From: M0103 sp040386155
GTDB lineage: Bacteria > Bacteroidota > Bacteroidia > Flavobacteriales_D > Crocinitomicaceae
Assembly (NCBI GenBank): GCA_040386155.1
Contig: JAZKFZ010000001.1
Coordinates: forward strand, 372,001 to 436,000
Length of the DNA stretch: 64,000 nucleotides
Direction of reading: 5' to 3'
Shown here: piece after piece, positions 62,141-64,000 of the stretch
Position numbering within the stretch: position 1 is the first letter of the stretch
Layout of the letters: each line of letters starts with the position of its first letter
Program-made: the position numbers and the translations under genes
The notes under the pieces: model-generated
Database searches by the model: none
Told to the model about the DNA's origin: nothing
Seen by the model: only the letters and a program-made list of their open reading frames with translations

Positions 62141-62779
62141 ATGAAAAATAAAGGAAAAATTCTCCTTCTTCTCTCAACCTTATTTGTTCTTTCCACGTCT
62201 CTTGTAAATAAGGACAAAGGTCCAAAACCATTGAAAGTTGGAAAATCTGCACCAATGGCCGATCTTGAAATGAAGAATACTGATGGCACTTCGGCAACAT
62301 TAAAATCATCGCTTGGAGAAAATGGACTGTTGGTGATTTTTTCATGCAACACCTGTCCTTTCGTTGTAGGAAGTGATAAGTTTGCTGGTTGGGAAGTGCA
62401 ATACAACGACTTGAACAAAATGGCACTCGAAGGAAAGATCAATACCGTTTTGGTGAATTCTAATGAGGCAAAGCGAGAAAAAGACGATTCAATGGATGCG
62501 ATGAAGTTGCGTGCAAAAGATAAGGCGTATGAAATGGCATATTTGTTAGATCATGATTCTAAATTGGCAAATGCATTTGGTGCTAAAACAACACCTCATG
62601 TGTATTTGTTCAACAAAGATTTAAAGCTGGTGTACATGGGTGCTATCGATAATTCCTGGGACGCCCAGCGAAAAAATGATGTAAACTATTTAAAGAATGC
62701 ACTGACCGAATTAGCTGGAAATTCTAAAATTAGCGTAAAAAGTTCTGACCCTAGAGGTTGCAGTATCAAAAGAAAGTAA
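62141..62779 (+). CDS. Exported thioredoxin-like (redoxin) protein
   Basis: A 212-residue protein with a signal peptide (KILLLLSTLFVLSTSLV). The redoxin fold has VGKSAPMADLEMKNTDGTS (about 35), a CxxC in FSCNTCPFVVGSD (about 69-72), and FGAKTTPHVYLFNKDLKL with the cis-Pro (about 150). NTCPF replaces the common GPC type, as in the AhpC/TSA-like family of Bacteroidota. A further Cys lies in DPRGCSIKRK at the end. A periplasmic thiol role is expected; substrate unknown. It lies 17 bp upstream of the protease gene, so it may be co-transcribed and assist its disulfides (inference). Confidence 0.85.
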   Translation: MKNKGKILLLLSTLFVLSTSLVNKDKGPKPLKVGKSAPMADLEMKNTDGTSATLKSSLGENGLLVIFSCNTCPFVVGSDKFAGWEVQYNDLNKMALEGKINTVLVNSNEAKREKDDSMDAMKLRAKDKAYEMAYLLDHDSKLANAFGAKTTPHVYLFNKDLKLVYMGAIDNSWDAQRKNDVNYLKNALTELAGNSKISVKSSDPRGCSIKRK

Positions 62780-62796
62780 AAACTAAGAATCAAACT

Positions 62797-64000
62797 ATGA
62801 AAAAACAATTACTCATCGTTGCCGCTCTATTACTCACTGGATTGGCATGTGCTCAGCAAGGTTTGGGCGGAATTCCAAAAGGGGACAAAGTGGTGAATGG
62901 TTTAAAAAACATTCCTGCAGTTAAGTTTTCAGAGCCTAACATTGACGTGTTGCGAGCTGAAGATGAGCAAAATGATATAACAAATGCTGCTCCTTGGCGA
63001 TTTGGTTTTAACAATGAAGTGAATCTGAATATAAGTAACTCAGGAGAGTGGTATGATTTGCCTAATGGTGGTAGAATCTGGTTGTTGAAAGTGACGTGTG
63101 AAAATGCCTTGACAGTAAATCTTACGTTCAATGAAACAAAAATTCCAGAAGGTAACGAGTTGTATGTTTACAACGAAGATAAATCATTTATACTTGGCAA
63201 ATTTGTCGAAAATCACCTATATGATGGAGAATTGGGATCAGAATTAGTACCGGGATCTACTTCTATCGTAGAATACTACGTTGCTCCAGAAAACAGAGAT
63301 AATGTAGGAAATGTTCAAATTTACCGTGTTACACATGGTTATAGAACAGCATTGGAATATCAAGAGAAAGCATTTGGAAGCTCAGGTTCATGTAACATGA
63401 ACGTAAATTGTGCTGATGGCGCTCCTTGGACGAACCAACGCAACAGCGTAGTTATGTTGGTTTCTGGAAGTAGTGGTTTTTGCACTGGCTCTTTGATCAA
63501 CAACACATTGAATGATGGTAAACCTTATGTTTTAACTGCGAATCACTGTTATAGTGCGCCTGCAAGTTGGATTTTCCGTTTTAACTGGCAAGCTACTGGG
63601 TGTACAAATCCAGGTGCATCTCCAACATTCACTTCACTTTCAGGTGCGGTTTTGAGAGCAAGAAGAACTCCTTCTGATATGTGTTTGGTTGAAATTACCG
63701 GTGGCTTGGTGAACAATACTGTACCACTTTCGAACAATCCTTACTTCAATGGTTGGGACAATTCTGGCGCAATACCAACAAGTACAGTTTGTATTCATCA
63801 TCCTTCTGGAGATATTAAAAAAATTGCTTTTGATGATGCTTCTGCAAGTATATCACAAGAAATGGGTTCAACTGAAGCAAACTCCACATGGACAGTAGAA
63901 TGGGATCGCAATACAACAACAGAAGGGGGATCTTCTGGATCACCTTTGTTTGATCAAAATCATAGAGTAATTGGTCAGTTGTGGGGAGGAGGAGCATCAT
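62797..64000 (+). CDS. Secreted trypsin-like serine protease (lysyl endopeptidase type), partial
   Basis: The frame from ATG 62797 stays open to the right edge (401 codons), so the gene is incomplete. Signal peptide MKKQLLIVAALLLTGLACAQ. After a pro-region of about 190 residues comes a chymotrypsin-fold domain: CTGSLINN, the catalytic His in VLTANHCYS (about 249), an Asp in SDMCLVEI (about 293) and the nucleophile in TEGGSSGSPLFDQ (about 382). This resembles lysyl/Achromobacter-type endopeptidases, which Bacteroidota export. A C-terminal T9SS sorting domain would be expected beyond the window. Five or more visible Cys suggest disulfides. Confidence 0.88.
   Translation, partial: MKKQLLIVAALLLTGLACAQQGLGGIPKGDKVVNGLKNIPAVKFSEPNIDVLRAEDEQNDITNAAPWRFGFNNEVNLNISNSGEWYDLPNGGRIWLLKVTCENALTVNLTFNETKIPEGNELYVYNEDKSFILGKFVENHLYDGELGSELVPGSTSIVEYYVAPENRDNVGNVQIYRVTHGYRTALEYQEKAFGSSGSCNMNVNCADGAPWTNQRNSVVMLVSGSSGFCTGSLINNTLNDGKPYVLTANHCYSAPASWIFRFNWQATGCTNPGASPTFTSLSGAVLRARRTPSDMCLVEITGGLVNNTVPLSNNPYFNGWDNSGAIPTSTVCIHHPSGDIKKIAFDDASASISQEMGSTEANSTWTVEWDRNTTTEGGSSGSPLFDQNHRVIGQLWGGGAS

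Overview
The window is a 64 kb chromosomal stretch from a member of the Bacteroidota, most likely a Flavobacteriales relative (Crocinitomicaceae/Fluviicola-like; the family is inference). The signs are type IX secretion sorting domains (type A at the end of the 52519-54159 gene, type B/CHU_C at the end of the 2657-4942 gene), a fused MurF-alanine racemase, Bacteroidota-style -7 promoter boxes (TAnnTTTG) with few Shine-Dalgarno sequences, endosialidase-chaperone fibre proteins and low GC. No rRNA, tRNA or CRISPR array was seen.

Layout. 1-5 kb: the start of an amidohydrolase running off the left edge, a cytochrome-like pair with hflX, and a large secreted anchor-L/CHU_C protein. 5-10 kb: M20 dipeptidase, a LEA-type lipoprotein, Tex and EngB. 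10-14.3 kb: an AT-rich defence island with two different reverse transcriptases, which I read as a DRT type 3 system (Drt3a + Drt3b), preceded by an overlapping gene for a small membrane protein and followed by about 520 bp of non-coding DNA. That non-coding DNA carries CACACAC on the operon strand, a candidate for the Drt3 ncRNA template. 14.3-22 kb: a TPR/SpoIIE phosphatase, a wHTH-CreD membrane-protein cluster with two matching palindromic operators, and an M28 peptidase with a Glu-rich partner. 22-32 kb: Tdk, MurF-Alr, GpsA, aspartate kinase, a FeoA-FeoB-FeoB-associated operon and an MFS sugar transporter. 32-42.5 kb: an HMA lipoprotein, Dxs, a GxxExxY gene enclosed by a 20-bp perfect inverted repeat, a hydrolase, class I fumarase, an outer-membrane barrel, a zinc-less sirtuin and IleRS. 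The IleRS gene carries an in-frame insertion made of an interspersed repeat.

42.5-54.2 kb: a tight leftward six-gene operon for surface proteins: a T9SS-sorted protein, four fibre proteins sharing one N-terminal cassette (two with clear and one with divergent S74 chaperone domains, one with an unrelated Cys-containing end), and a TlpA-like thioredoxin in the middle. 54.5-64 kb: a glycosyltransferase, two sensor kinases, uridine kinase, a thioredoxin-like protein and a secreted trypsin-like protease running off the right edge.

The most notable content is the DRT3-like island with its extra membrane protein and candidate ncRNA, the repeat inserted into ileS, the GxxExxY inverted-repeat unit, and the fibre/thioredoxin operon. 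Several families of short interspersed repeats occupy intergenic DNA, a terminator loop and one essential gene.
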